Shown here piece after piece: positions 43,002-57,700 of a DNA stretch of 64,000 bases (its first letter is position 1; every line of letters starts with the position of its first letter). The notes beneath the pieces were generated by a model. That model made no database searches. It worked only from the letters and a program-made list of their open reading frames with translations, and was not told the DNA's origin. Source of the stretch: Marsupella aquatica. Taxonomy: Eukaryota; Marchantiophyta. The DNA lies in NCBI GenBank assembly GCA_973895155.1, contig OZ316894.1, positions 6,014,001 through 6,078,000 of the forward strand. Direction: 5' to 3'. Made by a program: the position numbers and the translations under genes.

Positions 43002-46000
43002 ATGACAACTATGAAGCATCTATTAACTCATAGTTATGAGTACCCGCATGAGCATTCTCGTCATGCCGTCTTTGCGGTACTCGCAACATCCTTGTTTTTC
43101 ATCTCCACCGATAATATGCACACATTGGTGCATAAGCTAGACAAGAATATCAAGTGGTGGTCCATCTATGGTTTCCTCTTAGGATTTTTTTACTTTTTCT
43201 CTTCTCCGTTCCTGGGCAGAACGATTCAGCCTAGCTACTCCAATTTCAGTCGCTGGTAAGCACTCATACATTCCCCTGGATTGTTTCATGGAAGCTAGTT
43301 TGTCAGTTTAGCGAAACCTTCATTTCTGGCTCGCACAATGGGAATATATTATGTAAGTCTGTAACGTTCAATGTGGTTGGTTGTACTGGGTTAGATGTGT
43401 ACCATTAATCTAAGTTGGGCTTTACTGGCTACTGGTACTGTTATGCTCTCGAATGAATGAGCTAAGCTGGTATCCTAAATAAAGTTACATTTTCGTCGTA
43501 TCCAAATGGGTGTTCCGTGTCTTTGGCGTTTGGATGAAGGGTTTGGAAGAACGTTTATGCAAAAGTTTTTGGGTAGATCCTGTAGCATAAGATTGAAAAG
43601 GCTTTTGTCGAGCTGATCATCGATGGCAAAAGAGAGAGAACCTAACGGAGTCTTTGTCACTGTGGCTGTAGGTACGTAGCATGGCTCCTTGTTGCTGCGG
43701 TCTATCACCTCCCAAGTTTTCACACCATGGGAGTGGACATTCGCATGAACTTATCACTCTTTTTGACATTATTTCTGGCGTCAGTGCTGGCTCTACTAGC
43801 ATTCCATTTTATATTTTTGGGATTGTGGTACATTGGAGTTGCCGCTCGACTCGCAGGGAGGCGCCCTGAATTTCCCATTATTTTGCAGAACAGCACGGTA
43901 TGTCGCTACGCTTGTGAACCTGATTCTTTAGTGATTCTAAAATTGGGATGGCTTTGGTTGACTGCCGTTGAGAAACAGAGCTGGAATTATAGAAGTTGAT
44001 GAACATCTGCAGTCTACACATGCTAGGAGTCTTGCTGCAGTGTGCTTCGCTGTAACAGTTCAATGTAACAGACAAGACCTGGATTAAATTTATCCATCTC
44101 ATATGGCCTGCAGGTGTTAAGCATTGCATGTTGTGTATTCTACAGCCATTGTGGCAATACTGCAGCACTGCAAGCGAAAGCAAGGTCCTTGGGAAGGACA
44201 TGGTCTAGCAGCCTGCTTTTCGAGGATGCAATGGCTTGGAATCTTACTACCTTGAATATTGGTTGGCCTCACATGCACCAAGCAAAGGAGCTAGTGTGCA
44301 ACAACTGGCTTGGTCCTGTAGGGTCAGCCCGGGACTATCCAGTGTTCTCTAAATGGGTTTTGTATGGAGAGGTGAACTCTTTCCCATGTTCAACCTTTAT
44401 GAAAAGTCAAGGATGTGCACAGAGGGTAGACTGGAGTGGCGATTTGTACTAAAGTTAAAGTGTATAGTACTTTTCTTGCTCTAGTTTGCCTTGTTTCGAT
44501 ATGATTTGTGGACGTCGAGTGTTGGGTACTCCATTAGATGTTTGGCTCTTTCATAGAATAGCAGCCTTCGATGGATTTTGTCCGCTTGGTTGAACTGAAA
44601 GAGTACATTTGTGAACCACTATATCAATGATTCAAGCTTCGAGGTCACCATTAGATTTTGTGAAACGATCTGGGAGGCATGAACACTGAACGATACCAAT
44701 GTAAGAGTCTAGTTGAGCCTTGAAATCCCCCTCTAGAAATTGCTTGTGCATCTGAGAAATGACAAGTTGACTGAACTTTTATAACTTAGAGGGTAGGTGT
44801 GGCCAGAACTTGGGGTTTTGGTGTACTTTAGTGCCTCTGGAAACCTACTTTGAATATTTTTCTCCTTTGCCCATTTACTTAACATAAAACTTGGTCAGGA
44901 GGGCGTAATCAAAGTCCTCTTGAGGTACCGGTTTTCAGCAGTTTTTGAAGGTGAGACAGACTATTCTGTTTGGCGAATTCAGAGGAAACCCGTGAGGCAA
45001 TGCTTGATTGAAATATGGCAGTAAGAGGAGCAAGGGATTTATTATTTATGGTTAGTATAGCTTTGAAGCCTTTTAGGTCTGCGTTAGGGTGCTGGAGCAG
45101 CAGGCTACCATTACATGTAAGTACTGTGCTGGGGCAGAAGTAGAGGCCGGAGATTTCCGGTAGGGAATCACCTCATCAAGTTTACTGCTACGGGAATGGA
45201 TGGGGTGCCCATTGAAATACAGAAAAGTCAACCCTACATGACATTATAAAGTCGAGGCTTTCCCGTACAGCCAGTTTTCGCTTGTAGTTGCTGGACAATT
45301 TTTCTCGAATTTGGTTACAAAGATGCGCGCCAATACATCATAACAGCCGCTGGACTTTGGTAATGTTAACACCAAAGATCCGAATGTCCACCTTTAGGTC
45401 GTATTGTTTTGTCAAACTGAACTTTTCAAGTACCACCTAAGTGCCCGAAACCAGGGTAGCCTTGGCTCGGTGCAATGTTTCGTTAAGATTGTCTTTAAAG
45501 GACAACGGAGCCCCCTTTTGAACAGAGAGAGTAACGGAAAAACTGGTGTGTTTCCGAAATTACTGCCGTCCATAGAATGGCTAACAGGTCACTTTGTTGT
45601 GCATGAAACAGATGGTGTGTAATGAGAACGGCGTTGAATCTTCAGACAACATTTCTCCTGTATATTCATTATGGGCAACATTTATTGGACTATATGTCGC
45701 CAACTATGTTGTGGAGCGGTCAACTGGGTATGAAGTTCGTCTTGAAGAAAGATGCAAGTTTACCCTAAAGTAGAACAAGGCAAATTAAGGGCCGTAGTCT
45801 GCAATGCTACTGATTTTCTTTGTTTATTACAGTGATGTTTTTGCCATATACTTACGTACGTCATTCGTCAGGCACTCTTTTAGGTTTCCAATGAGGGTCA
45901 AGCTTGTAGTTGCCAGATGATCAACAATTCTGGATGCTTGAAACGGCCATCAGTTTAAGTGCCTAAACGATGCTGTTACATCCTGCAGTAAAGCGTTGCC

Positions 46001-49000
46001 TGGCTGTTGTCGCAGGTGGGCTCTAACACATCCAGATTCAGATCCTGACACACTTCAGGAAAGTACGGAAACGCATCCAGACTTTTTGGACATGGTGCCT
46101 TGGTACTCAGGGTGAGTATTCAGGATCAGATGGAAAATCGTCTTCGGATAAATTAATGTATGGCGATGCTTCCAGATTACTAATAGTTGTCTCGCTCATC
46201 CATGGGTCAGGACTTCTGCTGATTTGTTCAAGACTGCATTCGATCTTTTGGTGTCTGTGACCCTATTTCTTGGCCGGTTCGACATGCGAACTATGCAGGT
46301 AGGTAGACTGCAAGAAAACGAATTTCCGGCTACGTAACTATCTACCTTTTTTACTTTTGTGAAGTGCAGTTGAAACGTAAGACCTGTATTTAGAAGTTGA
46401 TTTTCGTACTCTCCCCTTTTGGGGCATAATTTGCAATTTGGTACGGGATTGAAGTTGATCACCTGGGTTGGTTGACTTGTATGCTGCAATAGGCCGCAAT
46501 GACAAAAGCACAACAACATGGTGAAAATCAAAATCAGATTTACAGTCAGCTTAGTTCAAGGAAAGAGCTCTGGTTTGATTTCATGGCTGATACCGGTGAT
46601 GGAGGAAATTCAACTTATGGGGTAGCGCGTCTTCTGGCCCAGCCTTATCTTCAAGTACCTGACACTGAAGGTCACTACCGGACCCTTCCTCGAGGCAATC
46701 TGATGATCATCGGTGGTGATCTTGCGTAAGTCAAAGAATAGCTCCCATGATATAGCATGTTGCATGTAACGACCCTTGTCAGTTGTTGGCCAGCTGTGAT
46801 AACGTCTTTCTATCTGGACCGTTACTTCAGTTACCCTATCAAATATTGCAAGCACATCAATCGGTGTTCAATGATGCCAATCATACCTTTTTAATCGAGT
46901 AATGAAGTAAAAAGCGCTCCTTGGAACAAATCTTCTGCAAATCTCTGAGTACTTCGTGTTTCATTCGAATGCGACTTATTGCCCAAAACTACGTTCTAAG
47001 TTAGCTCTGTTGAAGTCTTTCTAAGCTTGCAAAGTGAAATTGCAGGTATCCCAACCCTTCGACTTTTTCGTACGAAGAGCGTTTCTTTCGCCCTTTTCAG
47101 TACGCTCTGCAGCCTCCTGAATCATTCAAAGCTGAGCACATAGCAGTGCAGAAGCCCGAACTTCCTGAAGGGGTAAAGTCCCTTGAAGAATATGATGGGC
47201 CTCAGTGTTTTGCTATTCCTGGAAATCACGGTGAGGGCCCAATGAATACTCACTTTGAATAATCCATGTGGATCCTTTCGACTCAGGCATACTCTGCTGT
47301 CATGTATTCTCTACTTGAAAGAGGGTTCTTCACAGAGATTCTCGGTTATGTGTTTCATCTCCAATTTGATCTGCTGAATCTCATTGTTCTGTTCAACTGT
47401 AATGGATACAGACTGGTTTGATGGCCTGGACACATTCATGAGATTCATCTGTCACAGGAGCTGGTTGGGTGGCTGGTTGATGCCACAAGAGAAGAGTTAT
47501 TTTGCGCTGCAGCTTCCTCACGGCTGGTGGATCTTTGGTCTTGATCAAGCTTTGCATGGAGACATTGACGTCTTCCAATTCAAGTATTTTATTGATGTGA
47601 TTAGGGACAATGTATGTACTTCTAACTATGTACTTATGCTTTGTGTCTACAGCTGGTTTGCTAGTAAGAGAGAGTGAGTCTATTGGAACCCGTCTCACTC
47701 CTACGCCAGTTTTTTGTAACCAATGTAACAAGTTATTGCTCCAGATTTCATCATTTAATTATCGTAAGATTTATGCCCTTATTGGTCCCTCTTAACATTC
47801 ATCAATATCACTTGAATTGTCCCGCATTGTCACCATGCAAGTTTAAATTACACAGATATAATTCAGAAAACGGTCTTAAGTTGCATACATCACAATGAAA
47901 CCAAATAAGCAAGATACGCAGTAAATATGAACTTCTATGCTTGTTTTGATTCATGAAGGGCTCATTCGAGATTCGGGATATTCTGGTGGGTCCAGGTAAA
48001 GAACACGGATTCAGTAATTGTCGTAACACATGAGCCAAATTGGCTCTTGGATTGGTACTGGGGCAGTCTGACTGGAAGGAATGTTGCCCACTTGATCAAA
48101 GATCACTTGAATGGCCGATGTCGCTTGCGACTTGCTGGAGATTTGCATCATTTTATGCGGCATTCTGCCCTTCCTTCAGGAACTGCTCCAGCTGTGCAAC
48201 ATCTATTGGTGAATGGATGTGGTGGAGCTTTTCTTCACCCCACCCATGTCTTTGCCGGATTTCGTCAATCTCAAGGGACCCCTTATGAGAAAATGGCGGC
48301 CTTCCCGTCTTTTGATGACTCTCGAAGGGTATTTAATCTGGATCTCAAGGACTTCTGGTTGCTTTTATTCTGGTCAGTTGAAGAGGCAAAGGTTCATGAA
48401 CTTTGTTCTGGAATTGTTGTGTGGAAGGTTTGACAGATGATTCTCATAGAATAAGGTAGAGTTATGGAGATCTTAGAAAGCTTTTTGTTGTCTCTTGGGA
48501 TTTCTTAACATCGGAGTGGGGGTCCAGCCTATTTCATCTACGTTGAGGGCCAGTCTTTCAATATTTCGTGTATGAAGAGAAGGCGACTACGTTTCAATTG
48601 TAGCAATTCGTATGAGGATTGACTTCTCCTTGATTTTCCTTCGTGCAGATCGCATTGGGGAATATATTAAAATTTCGGAAGAAGAATTGGCGTTTTGATG
48701 TAATTGGAGGTGTTGTTTACTTCATTCTGGTGTTCTCTATGTTTCCACAAGTGAGTCTCTCTGCTCCTGACAAAGAGTTCATCCAAGAAACTATTGCGAT
48801 TTTGTGTCCAATTATGAAAAACTTGTACATTGGATCATTTGCCTTCTTCAGGTGACACCTTTCCAGTTTTAACAGATCTCTCGTTGACCAGACTTGTCAA
48901 ATTTCAGTTCTTGAGTAGTACTAATGTACTGTTTGATCCTGTTTTTCAGTGTCATTTGGATGGAATTTTACAAGACGATTCAATGATGGGACACTTTCAA

Positions 49001-50656
49001 AAGTTTTGGACAGGGATGGGGCATGCCTTCTTGGACATGTTGGAGCATTCTTATATTTCAGTTGCAGGCTTTCTTATTCTTTTGATGTTATCCATCCTAT
49101 TTGTCCCTGTGAAAGTTTCTCGACGGAAGCGGATCATCATAGGTCTGATTCATGTAGCTGCGCATCTCACAGCAGCCATGATTCTCATGCTGCTTCTAGA
49201 GCTGGGCATTGAGACCTGTGTTCGCCACCAACTTCTTGGAAATACAGGTACTCAGCGAAGTACAAGTACCAGGGTGGGAAGGGCAGTTATAGAGCTTACT
49301 TTTCCTGAGAATTATTTCCTTGTAAAAAAAGGGTTAGAATTTTGGAAAACTTTAAGTTAGCTGCAGAATACACTGGACAATTTTAATTTTCTTTTAATCA
49401 TGATATGGCAGGTTATCACACTTTATATGACTGGTATCACTCCAAAGAAAATGAACATTTTCCTGATCCGACGGGGCTCAGAGCTCGAATCGAATTCTGG
49501 ACATTGGGCCTCTACCCAGCATGCATCAAGTATCTCATGGCTGCTTTTGATATACCTGAGGTAATGAAATACTATTACTCTCCTTTTCTCGTCCACATGA
49601 TATCGCTTAGTCTATTACGCAATATTGATTTCGCCGGGTAGGTCTGGATCTTCGCGATGCCTAAATGATTTCCGCTATTTTAAAAGTTGCAAGCAAAGAG
49701 TTCCCTTTTCATCACAATTATCTGAAAGGTTGTGCCAGTCATGAGGTAATCACAGTCTTCAATAACTATTCATTCTACAAATTCTGAATAAACCACTCGT
49801 GGGTCTTGCAGGTGATGGCTGTGACCCGGAGTGACATTTGCAAAAATGGGCTTGATAGTCTTCCTCGGGGATTTGTTATTGCCTATTATCTCTCTGTGTT
49901 CTTATATTACTGGGTCTTCTCAACCCCAGTTGTCTCGCTGATTTTCGGAAGCTACCTATATGCCTGTGTCAATTGGTTTCATCTGCATTTTGATGAGGCC
50001 TATTCATCTCTACGGATCGCAAACTACAAGTCCTTCACCCGCTGTCACATTACTACTGAGGGTAACCTGGAAGTTATCACTCTCGCAGTTGACAAGGTTT
50101 GACCACAGTCCTCTCGGCTCCGAGTCGTACAGACTTTGAACATGATGGATATCCTGTTTTGTGTGAATTGTTTGACTTGTTGCATCTTTTCTGCATTCCT
50201 GCATCTGCGTTCAGAGACTGGGTAGTTGCCTTCATCAGATGTGGAGGAATGCCAAACAGGCCAATGAAAGCGAAGAATGTATGTATTGAGATCACTCTGG
50301 ATTGTGACGAACGATAACCTGGGTCATGGACATGAATGATGTTTACTTTATTAATGCGATTGGGACTTTTTCTTTGAGGGAACTAACAACGATTGAGATC
50401 GTGCTGGGACTGTGTACAGGTTCCAAAGGAGTGGGCTCTTGATCCTCATTGGGAGGCAGAACAAGCATCCGAGAAAGGAGTTATTTCTCACATTCGTGAA
50501 TATCCAAGTCAGTGGACGCCAGTAGGTCTTTACCGCGACAGAAACTCCAATGTACGTATAATTGATAGGTTCGTGATTGAGAAACTTTCAGATTCCAATA
50601 AGATCAGCGTAACCTCTCAGGCACCAAATTCAGCACCGAATTCAACAAATTCTTGA
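43002..50656 (+). CDS. Multi-spanning membrane calcineurin-like metallophosphoesterase, 15 exons
   Basis: Exons 43002-43255, 43672-43897, 44114-44371, 45612-45727, 46016-46111, 46211-46298, 46493-46725, 47046-47230, 47412-47611, 47996-48328, 48649-48750, 48950-49247, 49412-49560, 49812-50096, 50420-50656. All junctions are GT/AG and in phase, giving 1019 aa, about the size of the Arabidopsis calcineurin-like metallophosphoesterase I recall. The N-terminal third is hydrophobic with several membrane spans (from HAVFAVLATSLFFIS on) and family signatures PHEHSRHA and SNFSRWY. The phosphoesterase domain follows: IIGGDLAYPNP (exons 7-8), PGNHDW across exons 8-9, VVTHEPNW and AGDLHHFMRH (exon 10), which supply metal ligands. 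More membrane spans follow in exons 12 and 14. The substrate is unknown in plants. The gene looks intact and lies 4 kb upstream of GPI8 on the same strand. Confidence 0.93.
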
Positions 50657-52706
50657 AGCATATTTTGGAAAATATTGTTAAACCTGTACAAATTGCTCAG
50701 AGTAGGAGGTTCCACTTTGTATAGGATATATTCTTGTCATCCTGAACTGTATTCACCTTCAATACAGGAGCATCATGTTGCTCAGAAGTCGCAGAAGTAG
50801 TAATAGAATGTGAAACAATTGAAAGTAATGAAGGTCGTAGGTCGGCAGTTCGTTTAGAAGCTCTCGTGATAGTGAGAGGCGAGTAGAACGTACAGAGCAG
50901 AACTTTTCATACAATTTGCAGTTCAATTCACTCAAATGACCCACCTATATTATAGGTATTTGGCTCTTGTACCATAGCAACGGCATACAGTATTCGGTTT
51001 TGCATTGCATTGCATTGCATAAGCCGCTTATGCATTGGAAACGTGAATAATATTGCACTTGAGACTGTATCCATGGATGCTACATTCTCTTGGAAGCATC
51101 ACGCAAATGATTGTCAAAGGGCTGACGTTTTGTAGGAGTTTTGATGTTCCAAATGCCTATGTTTTCCTGTAGTTCGAGGATAATATCTCGTTGTGGGTTA
51201 CAGCACAGATGCACAGATGTCTCCTATGTAGTCTTCAGCTTAATACTTCAGAGTAGCTTCTCTGACACTGATTAAAGCTCTAAACACCTACTTTACCAAT
51301 CAAAGGTTATCACTCTGGAGGTTCCCAACACAAGTAACATGTGGCACGGTATCAGGCACGCCAAGAAGGAAGACCTCACCAAATCTAATTACCCAAATAT
51401 CCCATGTCATCCTAGTCTTGACTTTGATACAAAAAGCATTTTGGGATCCGATCTGTGCTCAAAGGTCTGGATGGAGATCCCATCAGCCTATAGTTTACAT
51501 AAAGAAACACTCATTTTAGAAAATGTTCATTTCACCATTGCTAGTTTATAACCTTTGATACACCAGATGCAATACATGATGTCATCAATACTTCTCCCCA
51601 AGAAACTATTGGCCAAGATGTTCATTGCGAGTATTTATTAGTGATCAAGCAAAGTAGTGTGAATAGGAAACTGCACTAGCTTCTCTCTTCACAACTAACT
51701 TAATCATGTATAGGGTAGTATGTGTATACCAGCTTGATGCTCATGCATAGCACACAATATGTTGAGGATAAAGACATTTTATGTGTCATTGCGACCAATT
51801 TGTTGTTGCAACCATGCAATCATCCCGATCATGTTGTTGTCATGGCTATGTTATCGGGTGTGCAAAGATTGAATTGAATTTAAGGCAATCATCACAATGA
51901 AGACATAATGCATAAGATGCTTAAACAATATGTGCACATGCTAAATATCCTGGTGTCATGGTCATCTCATCTTGTTCATATCCCATCCCTGTCTCATTCA
52001 TTCTTGCCAACCTTCACCTTACCTTCTCTTTGCCTTAGAATATCATTTCTTACATACATTCCTTAGAATCTGGTTGTAATACTCTCATACACCCTACCCA
52101 CAAATGCTGTACTGCCATTTGAGATTGCGGAAATATTCTAAATTACTCCCCCAAAACAAATCTGATTAACAATATTCTGCTTTTCCTCGAATAACAATAT
52201 TCTGCTTTTGAACCATAGAGCACACAAATTTCATAGACTTGGAGTGAAAGCATGAAAAAATGAACTTTTCAGCTGAAAATGAGTGAAAAGTGATTCTACA
52301 AAATGTGAATATTAAAATGTGAAGATTCTACAAAATGTGAATGGAAATCTTCATTAAATGGTTTTCTTAGTTGAAAAGGAGTAAAAAATGATTCTGTTAA
52401 AGAATATTAAATTTTTTTCTCTTGCATTGATAACTTGAGCAATCTACCCAGATAAAGAAGGTGTCCTCTTGCATCAAACCTATTGGTAAGGTTTCTTAAC
52501 CCTAATCCTGCACATCATTTGAAAAAAAGATGTTAAAAATGACTCATCAAATGAAACTTGAGTGTACAAACATGTTTATAGACAAGACATCTTGGGCCAG
52601 CGGTCTCTGCAAACTTTGTGAATTAGTTGTTGTGGTCACATTTTTCTCTACCTGCTGACTGCAATCTTTGTGAGTTGTAAGAGTAAATCTTACTTTGATG
52701 TTTTTC
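50657..52706. other. Intergenic, AT-rich
   Basis: 3' side of the metallophosphoesterase gene, then AT-rich sequence with a short TGCAT microsatellite (TTGCATTGCATTGCATTGCA near 51001) and a ~20-bp duplication at about 52180-52210. No gene seen. Confidence 0.45.
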
Positions 52707-53544
52707 ATTACGGACCCCACTAGAGGTCCCTTCCAAAATTCCTGGCACCACAGCGTGCCATGTCAACAACAATCGCAGCAAACAAGACTCGTCGGTTTTG
52801 TGAATCAAACTTATAGTTTTCATTCGTGTTTGTGTCAATTTGGGTGTAAATTTTGGGATACCGTGCCGTAAAAAGAAAAGTAAAAACATTGGAAATGCAA
52901 AGAGCAAGACGGTTAAAACTGTCACTAGGTAACCGTTTTAGTTACATTTCCAATTTTAAAACTTAAATTCAAAGATTTATAAAAAGTATTTTTCATATAA
53001 TAAATAATGACTAATAATTAACTTGATAACTTCCTTGTTAAACCGCAACTCCCGGTATGTAAGGACCTCTCGTATTGTACGGCCATTAATGTTGTGAAGA
53101 GCACATAGAAACCCAGGATTGGGGAGGAGGCATGGCTGGAATCTTGAAAGTTCATTGAATTTTATACTCAAAACTATTTACTCATTCTCAAAACAAAAAA
53201 TACCCAGTCGTAGATCTCATTGAGATCTTTCTTTTGCACCCTAGATCGCCTTCTAACATGGATAAATAAGATTTCTAGAGGCATTACAAAATGGACGGCA
53301 AAGATTGTAAAATCAACAAAATCGACAGCTAGGAAGGCTTGAATTTGTTTAATTTTTCATTTGAAAAATATTAACCCATTTGCAAAACGGACAGAACCCA
53401 TCCATAGATCTATTTGAGATCTTTCTTTTGAGCCATAGATTGGCCATTATGATGGACGGACGAGATTTCCGGAGATAAGAAATGGAGACGGCTCAGATCA
53501 ACTCTTCCCCCTGATTTTATTAGCCAAGGGGTCCACGAACTAAT
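52707..53544. repeat. Dispersed ~0.85-kb repeat, copy B
   Basis: Same orientation and same end points as copy A at 11149-12023: ATTACGGACCCCACTAG at the left, GGGGTCCACGAACTAATT at the right. It differs by scattered substitutions and by having a single TTTATACTCAAAACT unit. AT-rich sequence flanks both copies. Confidence 0.9.
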
Positions 53545-54722
53545 TTATTAATTAATAATGACACCCAAAAAGATAAATTTATAATGATTAAAGCTCAGGG
53601 AAAGAAAACAACTAATACACCATGGGCTAACCCAAAAATTTACACTGTTCACCATAATTAGTGTTATCTAAGAATTAAAGTTACTACCAAATTAATGTGT
53701 CTGGCACTAATTTGTGCCAGTTTTTCAAAATAGTTTTTTTTCCACTTTTATTTAAAATGTCACTAGTGAATGGGTGGATCTTGAGTCCAAAGTAACATTA
53801 CTGCTATAAAAGAAATGTTTTTTTGCCCACTCATTTTCCACTCTACATTCCAAAGTAACACTAAGTCATGTATGCTAAATTAGTGTGAGTAACACTAATT
53901 TTTGAGTAGAGCATAGATTCTTCCCTCAGTTCAAGTAAGCGGTATCGATAGGACTCCACTATTCGAGATGTTCTGTGGGCACATATGTTGCGTGACAAAG
54001 TACCAAGATCCACCCTGTGAGTGGATTCGCAGCCCCATTTCTTTCTCCTAATGACATTCAGAAGAATCATACAAATTTCTCAGCTTGCCAGATCTCCAAT
54101 TGCAGGAGAGACGTAGAATTGACATATAGAGATCCCTTCTTTCGTTGTTTACAGAGTTTTATGGTACCTTCCGTTTTCCATAATCTGGCCAGCTTTCTGC
54201 AGCTTGGGGTTACTGATCATACTTGTTCATAGCGAGAGATTCTACTCGAAGATCGTAATAACTCCTGGGCCTTTGATTGTTGTTGGCCCCTTACGGATGA
54301 AGTTCAGAATTGTAAGATTAAGAACCGAGCTGGTGAGACGGTACGGTTAAATTTCATGGAACACGATATTCGGGTCCTGGGCTTTCCATTGCTGTTGGGC
54401 GATACAGGGTTAGAGGAATGCCTTACATCCCATGGAGGTTTGCAGGATCTCCAATCGTTCGCTTGAGTGATGGAATGCGTGTTTTCTTGTAGAGGTAAGT
54501 GTTGACTTGTGATGTTCGTTCCACTGAACCGGAAGGTAGGGGTTTTAGAGTAGTTCAATGCTGGCGTTCTCAGAGAGCAGGGTTGGATAGATGACAGCTG
54601 CGAGATTGGAGATATCAAAGTGAGTGTGGGAAACCTGATTCTGAGGTGGTGGGTTACTTTCATCAGGAGGAGGCAATTCACTGGGGTTGTGCAGTTCTTC
54701 CGAAAAATCTTGTAAGGAAGAA
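53545..54722. other. Upstream region of GPI8
   Basis: AT-rich first half carries TTCACCATAATTAGTGTT, also present at about 26437, so it is probably another dispersed repeat. The second half is the presumed GPI8 promoter and leader. No gene seen; the 125-codon minus-strand frame at 54304-54681 has no recognisable motif. Confidence 0.4.
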
Positions 54723-57700
54723 ATGACTTCGTTCAAAAACATGTTGCTTCTTCTACTGTTTGCCATGCTGCTGATGGAAGACAGGGCATCTGCTTCTGCC
54801 TCAGAAGCTTCGCACACCAACAATTGGGCTGTCCTGGTTTGCACATCACGTTACTGGTACGTCGCTAGAAAGGTGCACTGGTATTGATGAGTGTAAGGTG
54901 ATCAAGATTTCTGTGTCGTGTTTCACACTGGTTGCTCTCGGCTAACAGAGATTATTGTTTCTGGTTTCATGGCTCAATGGCGTTTTGTAAGCTTCAAGAT
55001 ATTACTCATCCCCCCTGTGTTGTATACTTGGCTCATATTGTTCCCGTTTAGTTGATTGCATCTCGCATCATTATTCATGAGATTTGATGCAATTCAAACC
55101 CCAGACCTCCGGTGTTTTTGGGAGATGGGTAGTGCTAGATATACCGGTACCGGACGGAATTACGTACTCCCTGGTGCCATAATATACCTCCGTAGGACAA
55201 CCAGCAGTATACCCATACAGTTCGTAGGAAAATTCAATGGAGTCGATGCGACTGTTTTAATGTATGACGCATTTCTCGGATTTCCAGACTGATGCTTGCC
55301 TGGAGGTATTTCAGGTTCAACTACCGACATATGGCCAACACACTTTCTCTGTACAGGTAGAGCATCTAGTTTTTAAAAGTTTCTTACTCAGCCGACGTTA
55401 TCATATTTTCTCGAGCTAAATGTAAATGGCTAGGGTATCAACCTTGGGGCTTTGATTATTCTCTTGCACTTTCTTGGAACGATACTGATTTCAATCCTCG
55501 TCTCCCTTACAATTGATCTACTGGAAAGCTAAGTAGGGCCTGGTGCAGCATGGAAACTCACTTGTAATCCGTTCCTGGCAATTCCTATCGTTTTCAGGAC
55601 AGTGAAGCGGTTAGGGATACCCGATGATCATATTATTCTGATGCTTGCGGATGACATGGCTTGCAATGCAAGAAACAAGTATCCTGCCCAAGTCTTCAAT
55701 AATGAGAACCACCGACTCAACTTGTATGGTGACAATGTTGAAGTAAGTCATCTCCTAGTTGGTGTGGAACTGTTTGGGACATTCTGAAAATTTCCTGAGC
55801 CGATAAACAAGAGGTTCCCTTTTAGTTCTAAGGTGGTTAGCTTAAACCACCTCTATTACAAGAAAATTCTGATAATACCAGAACTCACCCTATTTAGTAT
55901 CAGTTTCTTTAAATTGTGGAGGAGACTGGCATGATAGAGGAGGCCACTGACTGAAACGTGCAAAAAGGGGAGGTTTTGGACTTCTCCGATATATAGTGCC
56001 AGTAGTGGTTTGATGACTGGTATTCTGGAGCCTGACCAATTCTTTGTGGGCTCCTGTTTTTGCAGGTGGACTACAGAGGTTATGAGGTTACGGTGGAGAA
56101 TTTCCTGCATGTGCTGACTGGGAGGCATGACCCTGCAGTGCCTCGCTCAAAGCGACTGCTCAGTGACGAGGGTAGTAACATATTGCTTTATATGACTGGT
56201 CATGGAGGCGACCAGTTTCTCAAGTTTCAGGATGCAGAAGAAATCCAAAGCCACGATCTTGCTGACGTATTTGCTCAAATGCATGAAAAGAAAAGGTCGG
56301 CATCTTGCCTACACAGCTCCTTCTTCAATGTAGATATCTGAGGAATTGACTTCCACTTACATGTCTTTTTTCAAGAGTGTAGGATTCACTTTTGACGGGA
56401 GTAAGATACGTGGATTAGCTTCTTGATCATGTTCTGCACCCCTGCAACTTTGTCTGAAGAAGCTCATTGGATTCAAATTGCTTGGTACACCCTAGGTTTC
56501 TTTTTCCTGCATTATGAGTTGATGCGCTCCCGCTTATAATATAGCTATGGCGCAGGTATAGGGAGCTGTTAGTAATGGTGGATACGTGTCAAGCTGCCAC
56601 TTTGCACTCCCAGGTATGCCGGTCATTGAATTCTGCGCAGGATTGTAAAGCGCTTTCCCTTTTTGGCCGACGGGTGCAGCAGGTTATCTGCAGCTCCACA
56701 GTGCTTGTGTTAGATGGAAGGGATGTTGTATGATGCTTTGTTATTTCAGCTTTTGCATGCTGACTTTTGATATTGTCACAGCTGTATTCACCAGGGTTGC
56801 TAGCAGTTGGGAGCAGTTTGAAAGGAGAAAATTCGTACTCTCACCATCTTGATTCAGATGTACGTCTTTCTCGCTAGCCTGCGGCTTCATTTTGATTGTT
56901 AGGAAGAAAACTAGCTAGTGAGCAATCCCGTACACTACTATTTCTAGTTTCTTTCTTGTGCCAAAGAATTGTTTTCTAAATTGGGGCCTTGCGTGCAAAG
57001 TGAGCTGTTTTCGACCGTCATAGTTGTGCTAAGACAACAAAGGAAGAGTACATATCTGATATCTTCCTTCGATACCAACAATACAATATCAACACTGTCA
57101 GGGATAGTCTGCCATGAAGTTGTTTGTGGCACTGCTTCTGTTGAAATACGCTGCTTTATGTGTCCACTTGGGTCTCTGAAAGCTGGAATTGTACCTTGGG
57201 AATTTTAGTCCTCTCATAGAATACTGATTTTGGAATTAGTCTCCCTGACATACGGTGTTTGAATTATATCAGGTGGGGGTGACAGTGGTAGACCGTTTTA
57301 CCTATTACACTCTTCAGTTTTTCGAAGACCTTGATATTTCCTCCAATGCAACTATCCTAAGGTTATTGTCGCCCACCCAAATTGATGGTCCATAATAAGG
57401 TTACTTTGGTCACTTGAAGGATATCTGACTACTTCTGGATAAATATACTTAACATTCCCACTAGACTTTATCGAAGCAAGCATGCTTACGGATATCTTTG
57501 AAACGAAATGCTATTAATCCCACGGTTTAAATCTGATTGCTGGAAATCCTGTTTGTTCAGCCTGCTGCAAGCATACGATCCTAAGTTACTTGACTCAAAC
57601 ATGGATTATCGAAGTGACCTCTTCTCCCGACCACTAGATGAGGTACTTGTTTGCCTTCCTGCATGCTGTTTATTCGAGTGCCGTAGAGCTGCGGTCATCG